From the NCBI GenBank assembly GCA_033297205.1, contig MU859131.1, forward strand, positions 91,119 through 155,118: DNA of 64,000 nt. The letters run 5' to 3'. The stretch is from Pseudoneurospora amorphoporcata. Its lineage: Eukaryota; Ascomycota; Sordariomycetes; Sordariales; Sordariaceae. Shown here in pieces: positions 21,045 through 33,314 of the stretch. Made by a program: the position numbers and the translations under genes. The number at the start of each line of letters is the position of its first letter. Within the stretch, counting starts at the first letter, position 1. The notes beneath the pieces were generated by a model. The model was not told where the DNA came from. It was given only the letters and a program-made list of their open reading frames with translations, and ran no database searches.

Positions 21045-24000
21045 ATGGGGTGTGTTACTCTCAAAGCTCCTCCCCTCGCCGTGTATGCGCGCGCCTTCAG
21101 GCATATGGCTAACACGTTCTCTCATCCAGTGTTCCCAAGTTCTTCAGATGGCTCTCGGAGCGGTATCCCGCCATCTCTCAGCTCATCGCCGAGAACCGTA
21201 TCCCCGAGTTCGATTGCCTTTATGTTCGCTGCTCCCTTCCGAGGCCTGATGGCTATCTTGCGTTACTTCCCTAGCTAACCGGTTTATCCAGTTGGACATG
21301 AACGGTATTATCCACAACTGTACCCATAAGGATACGAGCGATGTACAATTTCGGATGACAGAGGAGGAGATGTTCATTGCCATATTCAACTACATTGAAC
21401 ATCTCTTCGGGAAAATCAAGCCCAAAAAGCTCTTCTTCATGGCTATTGATGGTGTTGCTCCTCGCGCCAAGATGAACCAGCAGCGTGCTCGCCGTTTCCG
21501 CACCGCCTTGGACAACGAGAAGGCCAGAGATAAGGCGATTCGTGAGGGCAAGGAACTGCCCAAAGAAGAGCCTTTCGACAGCAACTGCATTACACCCGGT
21601 ATGTCTGGCACCGGCTCCCGCTGAGTGTTTTCCAGAGGCTAACTGGTTGTATAGGAACCGAATTCATGGCCAAGCTGTCGCAACAGCTGAGGTATTTCAT
21701 CAACAAGAAGGTGTCGGAAGACAGGGACTGGCAACAGCCCGAGATTGTCCTGTCTGGGCACGAGGTCCCTGGTGAGGGTGAGCACAAGATCATGGAGTAC
21801 ATCCGCAATGCGCGCGCTCAACCCGACTACAACGCGAACGTCCGTCACTGTTTGTATGGCCTCGACGCCGATTTGATCATGTTGGGCCTCCTTAGCCACG
21901 ATCCTCATTTCTGCCTTCTGCGCGAGGAAGTCACCTTTGGCCGCGGCCCAGCCAAGCACAAGACAAAGGGACTGGAGGAGCAAAATTTCTATCTGATGCA
22001 TCTTTGCATAGTCCGTGAGTACCTGGAGCTGGAGTTCCAGGATCTGAAGAAACCAGGAGCCATGTCTTTTCCATTCGACATGGAAAAGGTCATTGACGAC
22101 TTCATTCTTATGGCCTTTTTCGTCGGAAACGATTTCCTCCCCAACCTTCCGCGCCTTCACATCAACGAAGGCGCTCTTACGCTCATGTTCAGGATATACA
22201 AAGAAATTCTCCCACGCGGCGACGGATATATCAACGAGGGCGGTAAGGTCAACCTCCAGAGACTCGGTCTTCTCCTGGAAGAACTCGGCAAGGAGGAATT
22301 TCGCTTTTTCGAACATGAACACGAGGATCAAGGCTGGCTTCGGGCCAAGAAGATGCTCGAAAATGACGAGGCAGAGACAGCAAAGGCCAAGATCAAGGGC
22401 AAGCTCATCGTCACCACGAACCAGAAGAACCTCTGGAAGCAGAAGATTCGGAAATTCCTCACTAACAGAAGCACCAACACGCTTGATCTCGGTACCGAGT
22501 TGAAGGCCGAGGACCGCAAGTTTGTCCAGGACCTGGCTGATACTGCCCACATTCCGTGGGCAACTAAGGAAGATGACGAGGGACACCGCCACCTAATCTT
22601 GCAGTTCCCCGAGAGAGACGATGAGTCTGAGGAGGACGAGGAGGCCCAATCAGCCGTTCTCCGGATCGTCAAGAAGTACGACAACGCTCAGATCGTGGAT
22701 CTAACTGCCGCTGACTCGAAGGCTGCCATGGAGGTCAAGTACCAGCAAAAGTTCCAGGAGTGGAAAGACAAGTACTATGCCGAGAAGTTCGAGGAATGGA
22801 CCCCGGAAAACAAGGAGGATGAACTCCGCCAGTTGACGGAGAATTACGTCCAGGGTCTTCAATGGGTGCTCTACTACTATTACCGTGGTATTGCTTCTTG
22901 GCCCTGGTTCTATCGCTATCACTATGCTCCCATGATTTCCGATGTCATGAAAGGCCTGAAGGCCGACCTCAACTTCAAGATGGGCCAGCCGTTCAAGCCA
23001 TATGAGCAGCTGATGGGTGTCTTGCCAGACCGCAGCAAAAAGATTGTGCCGACGGTGTACTGGGATCTTATGACAAACCCCGATTCTCCAATCGTCGACT
23101 TCTACCCAAGAGACTTTGAGCTCGACATGAATGGCAAGAAGATGGACTGGGAGGCCGTCGTCAAGATTCCCTTCATTGACGAGAAGCGGTTGCTCGCAGC
23201 AATGGGCCCCAAGAACGAACTTCTCTCGGACGTTGAGAAGTCAAGGAACGATTTTGGTGTCGCTCTCAAGTTCACTTATTCCGATTTGGTGGATTTTGAA
23301 TACCCTTCCTCTCTTGTCGGAGTCTTCCCGTCCATCCCCCACTGCCACTGTATTGAGAACATTTTCGATCTTCCGCCCGTGGATGGACTGGAGTATCGTG
23401 TTGGTTTAACCGACGGTGCTCTGCTGAACGCATCAGCGCTGGCTGGATTCCCTTCTTTGGCTACTCTGCCATATACCGCCTCTCTTGGGCACCATGGCGT
23501 CAATGTATTCCAGCAGGAGAGTCGCAACGAGAGCATGGTCGTCAATATCCTGGATACGGAGAAGCGCACCAACGTCGAGGACGCGAAGCGCAAGCTTGGA
23601 AAGCGCTGCTTCGTTGGCTATCCCTTCCTCCAAGAGGCTAAAATCGTGCGCGTATCCGACGAGCTTTTTGATTACGAGTTGGCAGAAGATGGTAGCGGAC
23701 AGGTGGTGTCGCGGAATCATGGCACGCGGGACATCGAGCAATGGGGCAAGACGGCTCACAGAATCGAGAACTTCTACAGCAAGCGGCTGGGTATATTGAT
23801 CGGTCAGGTGGAGTCGTTGGTCCACGTACACATGCTCAAGGGCCTGATCAAAACAGATGAAGGTGCTACAGTGAAGGAGTATGGCCCGGTTCCCGGCATG
23901 GAGACGGACTACGCCGCACAGATCATCGTCGACGAGGTTGTCAACGAGGATGAGCGTTTCATTGAGAGGGCTGCCTTGCCTCTTGAGGAAGAGTTTCCTA

Positions 24001-25598
24001 TCAAGTCCGTTGGCTTCTTCTTGGGCGAATTCAACTTTGGTCGCCCAGTTGAAGTCGAAGGTTACAGCAACAACAAGCTTATTGTCTGGCTTGCCGCCTT
24101 GAAGGAGCGGGAGCCGGATTTTGCTCGGCAGATCATGTTGGACGCAGAGCGGAACAACCAATATAGCCCGTCGTGGGCGGTTGCCAAGGACTTGTTGCTT
24201 CACCCTCTTACATTGAGCAAAATCACGTCTTCCTACTTTATCACAACACTTGGCGGCTTGCGGGTCAACCTAGGTCTCAACCTCAAGTTTGAAGGCAAGA
24301 AGCAAAAGGTGCTTGGCTATTCCCGCAAGTCGCAGACTGGTTGGGAGTTCAGTCCGCTTGCTATCGCTATGATCGCCGAGTATATGCAAAGGTTTCCGGA
24401 TTTCTTTGCTGCTATTAAACAGAATCCATCCGGCGCCGAACTGACCGAAACGGATCTGTGGCCCGAGCCGGCAGTTGCCTCGGCTAGAGTGAAGGAAATC
24501 GGTGCCTGGTTGAAGACGCTGAAGACGAGCCAGATGGAGCGAGTTCCGCTTGACGCAGAGCAGCTTGATTCCGATGTTGTCATGAGGCTCGCTGCTGAGG
24601 CCGACAGGCTGCAGCTCGGACAACTGCCTGCTGCGAACAAGAGGATGCCCAACGTTCCTCGCCATGCTCTGCTGCGTCCTTGTGATGCGGAACATCGTCT
24701 TGGAAACCAGCACTTCAGCCTGGGGGATCGTGTCGTTTATGTCGCTGAGGTTGGCAAGGTCCCCATCGCCTATCGTGGAACTGTGGTGGGTATCAGCCGC
24801 GTCCCGACGGCCAAGTTGCTGGATGTGGTTTTCGATGTTGCTTTCATGAGTGGAACCACCCTCGGTGACCGATGCCCTCCTTTCCGTGGCCAGACGGTGC
24901 CGTCCTACACCTGCCTCAACCTTACCAACCGCCAGGTCGTTGTTGGCTCCAAGGCAGCCATGGCTAGACAACCCACCAACCCTTCAGTTACGACACTGAC
25001 GGCTCACGGTGGTTACGGGATGCAGGCTAATGGCAAGCAATTTCGTGATGCGCCCCAGCCTCCTCCTCTGCAAGGAACCTGGCGCAGTGCTATTCACGGC
25101 GGTGGTCGCGGCCGTGATGGCCGTGGAGGTTATCAGTCGCCCCACCATCAGAATGGTCCTCAGCAGGGCGAGAACCAGCACAGTAAGCTCGTCTATCGCC
25201 AGGCTCCCAACGGCCCAAGTGGTCATCAGCAGCCCCAGAGACAGCCTTATGGTCCGGATCCCAGCTTTAAGGGTTCCTCTAGCACCGGTACCCCTCAGGG
25301 TGGACGTGGTGGACGTGGTGGTAACTTCCGGGGCAACTTCCGTGGGCGCGGTGGCAAGCCAGGAGGTGCTGATCCGTCGGCGCCTGCCCTCGTAAACGTC
25401 GATGGCAACTACAGTGGTGAAGTACAGCAGCAGTCTTCGCCAGCTCCCGGCGTGTACTCTGCTGTCCCGCCTCCCGCTAGCCTTGATTCCCCTAGGGGTG
25501 GACGTGGTGGCCGTGGCCGTGGCGGTCGTGGTAGGGGTGAAGGACGTGGTCGTGGTGGTGCTGGTCGCGGTGGTAGGGGCGGCGCACCCCAGGCATAA
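21045..25598 (+). CDS. xrn1: 5'-3' exoribonuclease Xrn1 (Kem1/Exr-1)
   Basis: Four coding exons, 21045-21049, 21130-21223, 21292-21598 and 21655-25598, give 1449 aa. The first coding exon is only ATGGG; joined to the second it restores MGVPKFFRWLSERYPAISQ, the invariant XRN start. Catalytic motifs are present: LDMNGIIHNC, MAIDGVAPRAKMNQQRARRF, SGHEVPGEGEHKI (about 169-181), GLDADLIML (Asp 206 and 208) and GNDFLPNLP. The large middle and C-terminal region carries the PAZ/Tudor, winged-helix and SH3-like parts that separate cytoplasmic Xrn1 from nuclear Rat1. The tail (about 1190-1449) is Gly/Gln-rich with RGG repeats typical of RNA-binding, P-body-associated sequence. The enzyme degrades decapped mRNA. 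All introns have GTRNGT-like donors (GTGTGT, GTTCGC, GTATGT); the GTTCGC one is off-consensus. Confidence 0.95.
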
Positions 25599-26199
25599 GC
25601 GGGTCGAGCAATATCAGACTCTATGTGCCGAAGCTATAGGGCATCATGTACTTGTATATACTTGCTAAGCACCGAACTCGTATACACACGGTATGAATGG
25701 ATTGGTGAACCACTTAGCCAAGTCTACAGCAGTGTATACCTTTGTCTTTGGTGTACATATGTATAGCGGAAACAAAGATCACAATGTTCATATATCATGG
25801 TCCTTCTTCCATGTCCTAACCTTGCTATGGTACCTTGATGCGGTTGCTCTTGAACATGAAAGACGTGAATATGAATAAAAACGGAAAGGGTTTTACATTG
25901 TCGAAGAATATTCAGGCACTGGTCTATTCCACGATATGATGCTCGCTTCCTGTTCCGCTCTTCGTTGACATGATCATGGGCCTCTTTCACAGCTGAGATG
26001 CCACGACAGGGTTTATACCAAACCTCCCTTCTCTGGTATAAGTTCTAGAGATTCCTGCTAACCGCAACATTGCCCCGAGTTCTTTCTCAAAAGACACGTG
26101 CTTAGTGTTATCATACGTAGCTTTATTACGCTTTATTCTCCAAACACCCCCAAACCCTTGTCCCTCCTTCCTCCTCTCATGCCATATGCCATATTACCC
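25599..26199. other. Convergent xrn1/spc3 3' spacer
   Basis: Between the 3' ends of xrn1 (+) and spc3 (-). It has TGTATATACTTG-like AT-rich stretches suited to polyadenylation. No gene is seen. Confidence 0.5.
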
Positions 26200-27107
26200 C
26201 TACCGGGCGCCCGCCGACGCCGGCTTCTTCTCCTTAATCTCAGGCAGCTTGAAGCGCTTGCTCACCCCATTCTTCAGAGCCTTCCAGTACCCGTAGTCGA
26301 CGTCTTGGTTCCACGTGAGCAGACCAACCCACGGCTGAACGTTGTAGTGCAGACGGAGGGTGACGTTGTCGGTGGTAGCAAGCTTTCCGGAGGGGTGGGT
26401 GATTTTGTACTTGTGGCGTTGGTTCTTGAGGACGAGTTTGCCGCTGTTATTCCCAGAAAGTTAGTAACCAAGTAGGCCAACGAAGCGATATGTGGTAGGT
26501 AGCTGGACTTACCGGTTAGGATCAATACTCTTCCCGCCCGCGCTCTTGCGCAGCTTTTTCATGGCGACGGGACCAATGTTGGCCAGGTGGTCGGCGCTGG
26601 GGGAGGTGATGATACTGTCCCAGATCACGGCCTCGTCGGTCGCGTTTGTTTTGGAGTGGTCGGCCGCTGGCCACTCAGCCGTCACGTAGACGAAGACTTG
26701 CTTGGTGTTCCATGTGAAGAGGGAGGAGAGGTCGGCATCGAGGGAGAAGTTGATGACGGCGTACTCTTCTTTTTTGCTGCTGTAGTAGTGCGGTCGGCCT
26801 CGGACGCTGTTGGGATTCGACAAGTGGTTAGTAGGCGTTTGGTACTCTGGATAGGTGCATGACAGTAGGTAGGCATATGTGATGAAGCAATGCCAGCAGT
26901 CAGGCTGGCCACAAATGTTTGCGCGCGTGTCCAGCCAGACAGAGGGGGCATCGCAACTCACACTTGGACACTGGTTGTCTTAAGGGTTCGAACAACGGGC
27001 GCCCGTTCTGTGACGAAGTCGGAGGCGGCGATGAAGGCCGCGACTACAAAGGCGACTGTTGTAAAGAAACCGAACACATTCTGTAGCCTTACTACTGATG
27101 TATACAT
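26200..27107 (-). CDS. spc3: Signal peptidase complex subunit Spc3 (SPCS3)
   Basis: Three exons, 27107-26962, 26806-26513 and 26443-26200, give 227 aa. The N-terminus has one membrane segment (VFGFFTTVAFVVAAFIAASD, about 11-30) after a short cytosolic tip, as in the single-pass, lumen-facing SPC22/23 family. The lumenal part shows the family lines GRPHYYSSKKEEYAVINFSL, LFTWNTKQVFVYVTAEW, KYKITHPSGKLAT and LHYNVQPWVGLLTW. Spc3 is essential for signal-peptide cleavage with Sec11 at the ER. Introns use GTGAGT and GTAAGT donors and ACAG acceptors, and frame phases match. It is divergent from hid1 across about 630 bp. Confidence 0.95.
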
Positions 27108-27738
27108 GGTGGGCGATAGGTGGATGGTCCCTGTCTTGAAGTTTGGGGTTCAAGATGCGCTCCGACGGAGGGGGTAGCTAGGGGACCGTTGACGTCGGTG
27201 TTAAATACAGCTTTTTGGTCCACTTTCACCTGAAGAATTTCAGCGGCGGGTCCAGATGATTTCGGCCGAAAAGGTTGACAGTAGTGATGTTGTTGCTGTC
27301 ATCATCGGTTTTGGAGAGCTTTGTAACTCCAAAGGGCACGTTGACGGATTGTCGATAAGGCCAGATCGTGATGATGCTGCAGCTGGGTTAGGGTTAAACG
27401 TAGAATGTGATATTGAGACGGGCAGCATCCCGTGCTGGCCAACCCCAGAACGCACAGACCAATACCCTGGGGGTTCCCGGGGTGGAACCACTTTCTTTCC
27501 CTTTAGCTTCCCGGGACAGAGACACTGACAACCGCAGCCTGTGATGTAACGGAACCGGTTGCACCTCACTGACCCAAACCACCTGCAAATCACAGAAGTC
27601 CATCACTCCAACGAGCCAGCGACACGTCAAGAAACGAGAACTTGTAGCGGATCTAGCTCTGCCTCCCCGTCCTTCACTCCCGGTTTATCTTATATTCTGG
27701 CATAATCCCAATGAATGCTATGTCCCTAAGCTGCCAAT
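27108..27738. promoter_or_regulatory. Bidirectional spc3/hid1 promoter region
   Basis: The 631 bp between two divergent start codons must contain both promoters. A TTAGGGTTA sequence near 27387-27396 resembles the telomere repeat but is a single short match. No specific factor site can be assigned. Confidence 0.5.
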
Positions 27739-30671
27739 ATGGGTGCGAGCGACTCTAAGCTAGTATTCAAGAAGGGCATCTTCCGCCTCTCTGAAGAACG
27801 ACACATCCCAGCCGATGATACCTACTGGACATCAGTCAGTATTGCCTAGTCCATTCTCCTCGATATGAAGCTGTCTCCTCCGCCCGCCCTCTTGTGTATA
27901 CACTCAATGAACCCGTCCTCATCCACATCTAGCGGTAACCGGGGCTAACCGTGTAACTTTCTGGTGTCTGTAGTTCTGGGAATTGCCCGAAACCTCGGAA
28001 GACGTCTTCAGTTTATTCGCCCCTGCCGACGTTCGCCGAACCCGAGACAATGCGTTGGAGAACCTAGAAACGTTGATATTAGCCGTGACATCGCGACTCT
28101 TTGTACTCCGTCACCACCCCTCGTTCCCCGACCCCGAGATCGCTCCCGACAGTCATGCTCTCAACTGCATTCGAGTCCTCACTCGCATTCTTCCGTTCCT
28201 GTACGAGAAAGAATCGCTCCAATCCTGGGAGGAGAACTTCTTCTGGGCCCGCCGCCGCAAACGCACCAGGACATCTCTAATAGCCAATGAGGTGCTCTTC
28301 GATGAGTCGCAAGAAGTTCAGCCTAGACCGCCCGAAGAGTTCGAGGACGCAAAGCCGCTGGCGGAGGAGCTTATCGACACTCTTATCGACCTGCTGTTCT
28401 TCTCCGACCTTACGGTACCAAGACAACCACATGGCAGCCCCAAAGTCAGCTATTCGATCTGGCAGAGCGGCGTGGGCTGTGCGACATCGATACCGACCAC
28501 CAAAGAACACGAGAGCAACAGATGTGAAATCCTACGGCTGCTACTGACTCTGACGAGTCAAAGCATGTACTTGTCGCCGAGTGTCTTGCCGTTGAAGGGA
28601 ACCCGGGCCCTTACCCACATCGCCACTTGCCCAGACAAGCAGGTGGTTCTCTCGGTCTTGTGCTCGCTACTGAACACGGCAAGTTACCGTATTCGTCCAC
28701 GCAGGTCACACATGCTAACTAACCATGTGCTAGACACTCAAGTATAACCCTGCCACCTGGCGTGTGCCGTACAACACTCTGGTCTTCAAGGATCCCAAAC
28801 AAATACTCGTCACATATACTCTGCAATTTCTCTTGGTGGTTCTGCTCTATCCAGTCCCAGAGGAGCCAGGAGTCCTGACACCCAAGAACTTCTACCGTCA
28901 CTTTGCTGGCAGGCTCCATCGGCCCCAAGATTTCCAGTTCATTGTGGATGGCATGACACGGATACTGCATCAACCCCTCCAGGCCAACGCCTCTTATATC
29001 CCCGGGGCACAGAACTCAGTTCGGTTCGCCCCCGAGACCATCATGCTGTTCTGGGAACTGACCCAGTGCAATAAGCGCTTCCGCTCCTTCATGATCGACA
29101 CTGAACGGGCACACGACTTTGTGATTTTTGTTCTGTTTTATGCGCTCCAGTACAAGGGCGAGGCATCCAAGCAGGGCGTGGTAAGGATGTGTGCTTTCCT
29201 GCTCCAGACTCTCAGCGCAGAGAAGAACTTCGGCATCAACCTGAACAAAATGTTTGAGGCCCAAGAGACGCTTCCCCCGGCTATCCGGATTACTGGCTTC
29301 AGGGGAACATATGCAGACTTCCTAATTCAAGTAAGCTTCCCCAAGCACAACTCAGGACTTCTGATTCTAACCGCTGCTAGTCTATCTATAATCTCATCAC
29401 CAAGAGTCAGGGGAAGCTGACTGTCATCTATCCTGCGCTCCTGGCTGTTATTAATAACATATCCGCTTACCTGGAGGGACTCAGCGGATCTACCTGCAAC
29501 AGGCTCATTCAGCTCTACAACTCGATGTCATCACCCTCGTTCCTTATGGCGAATGAGACAAATCATAATCTACTAAGATCATTGTTGGAGTCCATCAATG
29601 CTATTGTGGAGCATCAGTACAAGAGTAAGTCCTATCGATCATTGGAAAGTTGATTGGCTTGTGTTCTGACCATTGTCCGCAGAGAACCCTCACTTCATAT
29701 ACGCCATTATCAGGAATAGAAAGCGCTTCGAAGCCTTGCGCTCTTTCACGTTGGAGAGTGGCCAGGAAGAGATAGAGAGACGTAACCGAAAAAAGAAGGA
29801 GGCTGCTGCCTCTAATGACCCATTGGAGACTAACTCGACGAGAAGCTCGTTGGATAGTTTACGGAGCCCCGCAGCGTCTGTCACGCGGGTCCCTACGCTC
29901 CATGATGTTCCCGAGGATGGAGCATTCGCCGTTGGTGACGATGATGATGATAGCGATGATGAGCAAAGGCCTACTCCGTCTCCTTCAAGCCACAGCGAGA
30001 ATCCGTCCCGTGCATCATCTGTAGAACCTCATACGGATGGCAGTGATGTACCAAGACAGCTTCGAGGCATGTCGGAAAAGGCTAGGGGCAAGATGCCGGC
30101 AGGACCACGCTTCTCGCGGCAAAACAGCACAACCAGCTTGGGCGGCTACTCCATATCCGGCCAGTCCCAGACAGGGGCGTTTGAGCCAACCGCTGAATGG
30201 ATTGACAGCTGGCTCCCAGAGTTGCCGCTTCATACCATCTTGACGCTGATCAATCAGCTCACGGCACTACTACCTCGCCAATCCATTTCTACAGACTCGC
30301 CTACGCCGATAGTTTTACAGAGAATTCAGGAGATCCAACTTGTTGGCGTGGATGCCTCGCCTGTGCGGGTTCACATGTTTGAATGGTCGCCAATGGCGCT
30401 GGGATGGTACGAGTCCCTGCTTTGGGGATTCATCTTTGCCAGCGAAATGCAGGTTGCCAGAGGCACTGTGGGTATCTGGAACACGACCAACATCAAGCTC
30501 TTCCATGTGCAACAGACGGCAGCCCAGGGCCCTTCGCTGACTTCCCCACGCGGAGCCGTGGATGCAGTTGGAAGCAACATTGTATCTCGCATCGGAGCTA
30601 TCAACCTCCGGGGGGCTGCAGGTTCCACTGTTTCTCCTGGAGGAGCCCAGGCCCCACGACGGAGCGGCTAG
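27739..30671 (+). CDS. hid1: Hid1-family (HID1/Ftp105-like) Golgi protein
   Basis: Five exons, 27739-27834, 27974-28678, 28734-29330, 29381-29624 and 29683-30671, give 876 aa. The start MGASDSKLVFKKGIFRLSEE, followed by DDTYWTSFWELPET, is the family hallmark, with a Gly2 suited to N-myristoylation. Further lines are YNPATWRVPYN and NPHFIYAIIRNRKRFEALR. Hid1/Dymeclin-like proteins act peripherally on Golgi and endosomal membranes; animal HID1 serves dense-core vesicle sorting, and fission yeast Ftp105 anchors the ubiquitin protease Ubp5. Residues about 640-740 form a Ser/Asp-rich disordered insert. Intron 2 (28679-28733) is of the rare GC-AG type, with donor GCAAGT and branch GCTAACTAAC. All joins keep frame. 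Confidence 0.93.
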
Positions 30672-33314
30672 ATGAATCTGTGATGACGGGTTTCAGCTTG
30701 GTTTGTTGGCTGTTGTGTATAGTTTCTTGATGGGAAAAAGGAAGGGGGGGGGGGGGGGGGAGAACACCAATTAGTCATTGGTTTTGTTTGTGGCTGAGGT
30801 GCCACTGTGGCGACAAGAAGACCGGCTTCGTATGTGGCGGCGATCAATTACACCACACTACGAGTGAAGCGGCCTTCTTGTGCTGTTGGGTAACATGCCT
30901 GAAGACGGTGTATGGAGGATGTGATAGGCAGAAGGTTTCCAGAACTTGGTTCTGCAAAGGACTGGAATGATCATGGGCGGACAATGACAAGATGAGTCCA
31001 AAGGAGGCCGCCCATGGATCTGCTCTCGACCAGTTGTGGCGAGTGCAAATGATAGAGCAACTACAGGAATACGTAGCAGACAAAATAATGAACTTCAAGA
31101 TCATCCTTAAGCCACATCGTTGGCCCATCGCTTTATCTACGAGAGTAGCGAGTGCATACGGACGCCTATAGCAGAAATAGCAGGCGTCGCCTTGAATCTC
31201 ATCTAAAGTCCCCAAATGATGTCAAAGCCGTAATGGACATGTACCACGGAACCTTGATGCATGGTTCAAGTGAGCTCACTCTTTAGTCTTTGCTACCTGT
31301 TGTCCCTCTCTCGAGAGGACAGAACTGAGAAACCCCCAACTTCCCCCGCAGGCACAACTGAGACAACCAGAAAGTTGGAGCGACACACTGACATTGTTGC
31401 ATCCCAGCGAATTGTCGGTTGGTTCGGACCCTTGATCAATTTCCCGTTCGAAACCTGGCAAGGATCACAGGCAGGGCAGGGTCGCAAATTGTAGGGGCGT
31501 TTATTCAAGGACTCGTCAGCACCGCCACTGTTTCATGACTTCCAAGGCACGGGTCGTGTGGCTGCTGCCCGGCAAACTGGGAAATTGGCCAATGGAAAGT
31601 GCAAAAGGGCCAGCTCTAGCCACAGATAGGCGGTCAGGATGGGTGGTTGACGGGTTGAGATCGCCAGGTGCGGTTTTGTTGCGCGCGTCAAAGTTCAACG
31701 GCTCGTGGGGATGACGATGGGCAATGAACGACACGGACGGTGGACGACGGATTGATTTTGATTGGGAGCGAGGGGCTCCAAAAACGTCCATTGGTATTTC
31801 GAAAAGGAAACATCGATGGAGAACTAATTGGTACAATACCGAGTCGTGACATCCAATGGGCGCGGTTTGTGGTCACTTTTTGGAAAGAAATGTTCATTGC
31901 CCAACCGCCCGTCACGACTATGATATGCGACCTGACGAACAAGTCCTTTCTTTTCGGTTTCGTTCACTTGGTTTGGAGGTTTGACATTGTCCGTTCCTGC
32001 TCCTCTTTTCCACTTCCATTCCTTTCTTCGTTCTCCTCTTCTCTCTCGCCCTCCTCTCGCATTGCAGGCTTGGGACCTTGTCGTCAGTCCGGTCACCACA
32101 CCCCCTCCCCCCACCAGGCGATTCGAACAGGTCCAACCCCCCCGGGCCCTACCTAGTCCGACCCCTTAAATATGACTACGGTATCATTGGCGATATGGCG
32201 CGCATTCGCTGCCATCCTTTCATCGTACCAGATGATGGATCCTGGGTGCCCTTCGTAGGGTTTCCTCCGAGCGAACGGCCAGGGGCCCAAGCCAAGCGAA
32301 AGCGTAGCAAAGGCGCGCGCGCATTTCGGCAACCGTTAAGTTTTGCGGTTGTGCAAAAAAAGAAAGAGTGAGAAAGCTCATGATGCGATAGGTAACAGAG
32401 AAGTCCATGAGGACCGGGAGGGTGGAACAAGTAGAATAGTTGTTAAACCGAGAAAGGAAAACCCATTCCACAAACATAAGAGACGCTAAAACCAAAATAG
32501 CTATAACCCGACAACTGAACAAGCATACAGCATCTGCATACCTACAGAAGAATGCGGGTACACTGCGTACCCGAGGGAAGTACAAACCTTCCGTCCTCGT
32601 TCCGCCCGTTTCTAGTGTTCTCCATGTTCGGGCGCTATTACTTTTGGATGGGCGCGCATGTTGGCTGCCATGGGCTGCAGGCACTAGAATTGTCTACACT
32701 ACAGGAATCCAATGTACATGATTGTATTAGTCGACCCTGCATAAGTACTCTTTCTTTTCCCTCGGCCTGCTTCTCGGATGGCCTGACAAAGGTGCGCCAA
32801 CGGCTTTTACGGCTTGTTTTAAACGAGTCCTCCGCAGGCAAGTCCTGAAATTCTATACTTATAAACGGGGGGTGTGTGTCTTTACACCTTCGGTTGTTCT
32901 CCTCTCTCAAGGTACTGACCATGCCTCTACCTACCTGACCCCCTACCTCTCTTTTTAGTGTTCTTCAGCCCAGACCCATATCCCCATCTGGTGGCTGAAG
33001 ATCCTTTTTCGTTCTGCTATTTCTTTTTTTTTCTTCCCTTCGTTTCCCTTCTCACATGTATACATAATAAATATTCGTTGAAGGGACCGCTGCATGTCTA
33101 CTAGGTGGCACTGAAACTTTCAACTCTTCCTTTGTTTTTTTCTAACTTGTGAACTCTCTCGATCGATTTCTCGACTGTCGTTTTCGATAATGAATAGCTT
33201 CACACATAAAATTTACTACTAACCCTAGCCATCTTGTCGCCATCTGGTCGAATAACTTTGAACACGACATAAACAGCTCTTTGAAAGCGAGGAATAAATA
33301 CACCTGGATCAACA
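30672..33314. other. Intergenic, 2.6 kb, no gene seen
   Basis: Follows the hid1 stop and precedes the epoxide-hydrolase-like gene. Its first part carries the hid1 3' UTR and a G run. Its last part (about 32860-33310), rich in T and C, is likely promoter and leader of the next gene. Open frames are short, overlapping and without family character. Confidence 0.5.
30744..30760. repeat. G17 homopolymer
   Basis: Seventeen consecutive G on the plus strand, within the hid1 3' region. Such runs are prone to sequencing error and can form G-quadruplex-like structures. Confidence 0.9.

Noticed and set aside
21639..22592. 317-codon minus-strand frame opposite xrn1
   Set aside because: It lies wholly antisense to the XRN catalytic domain and has no family character.
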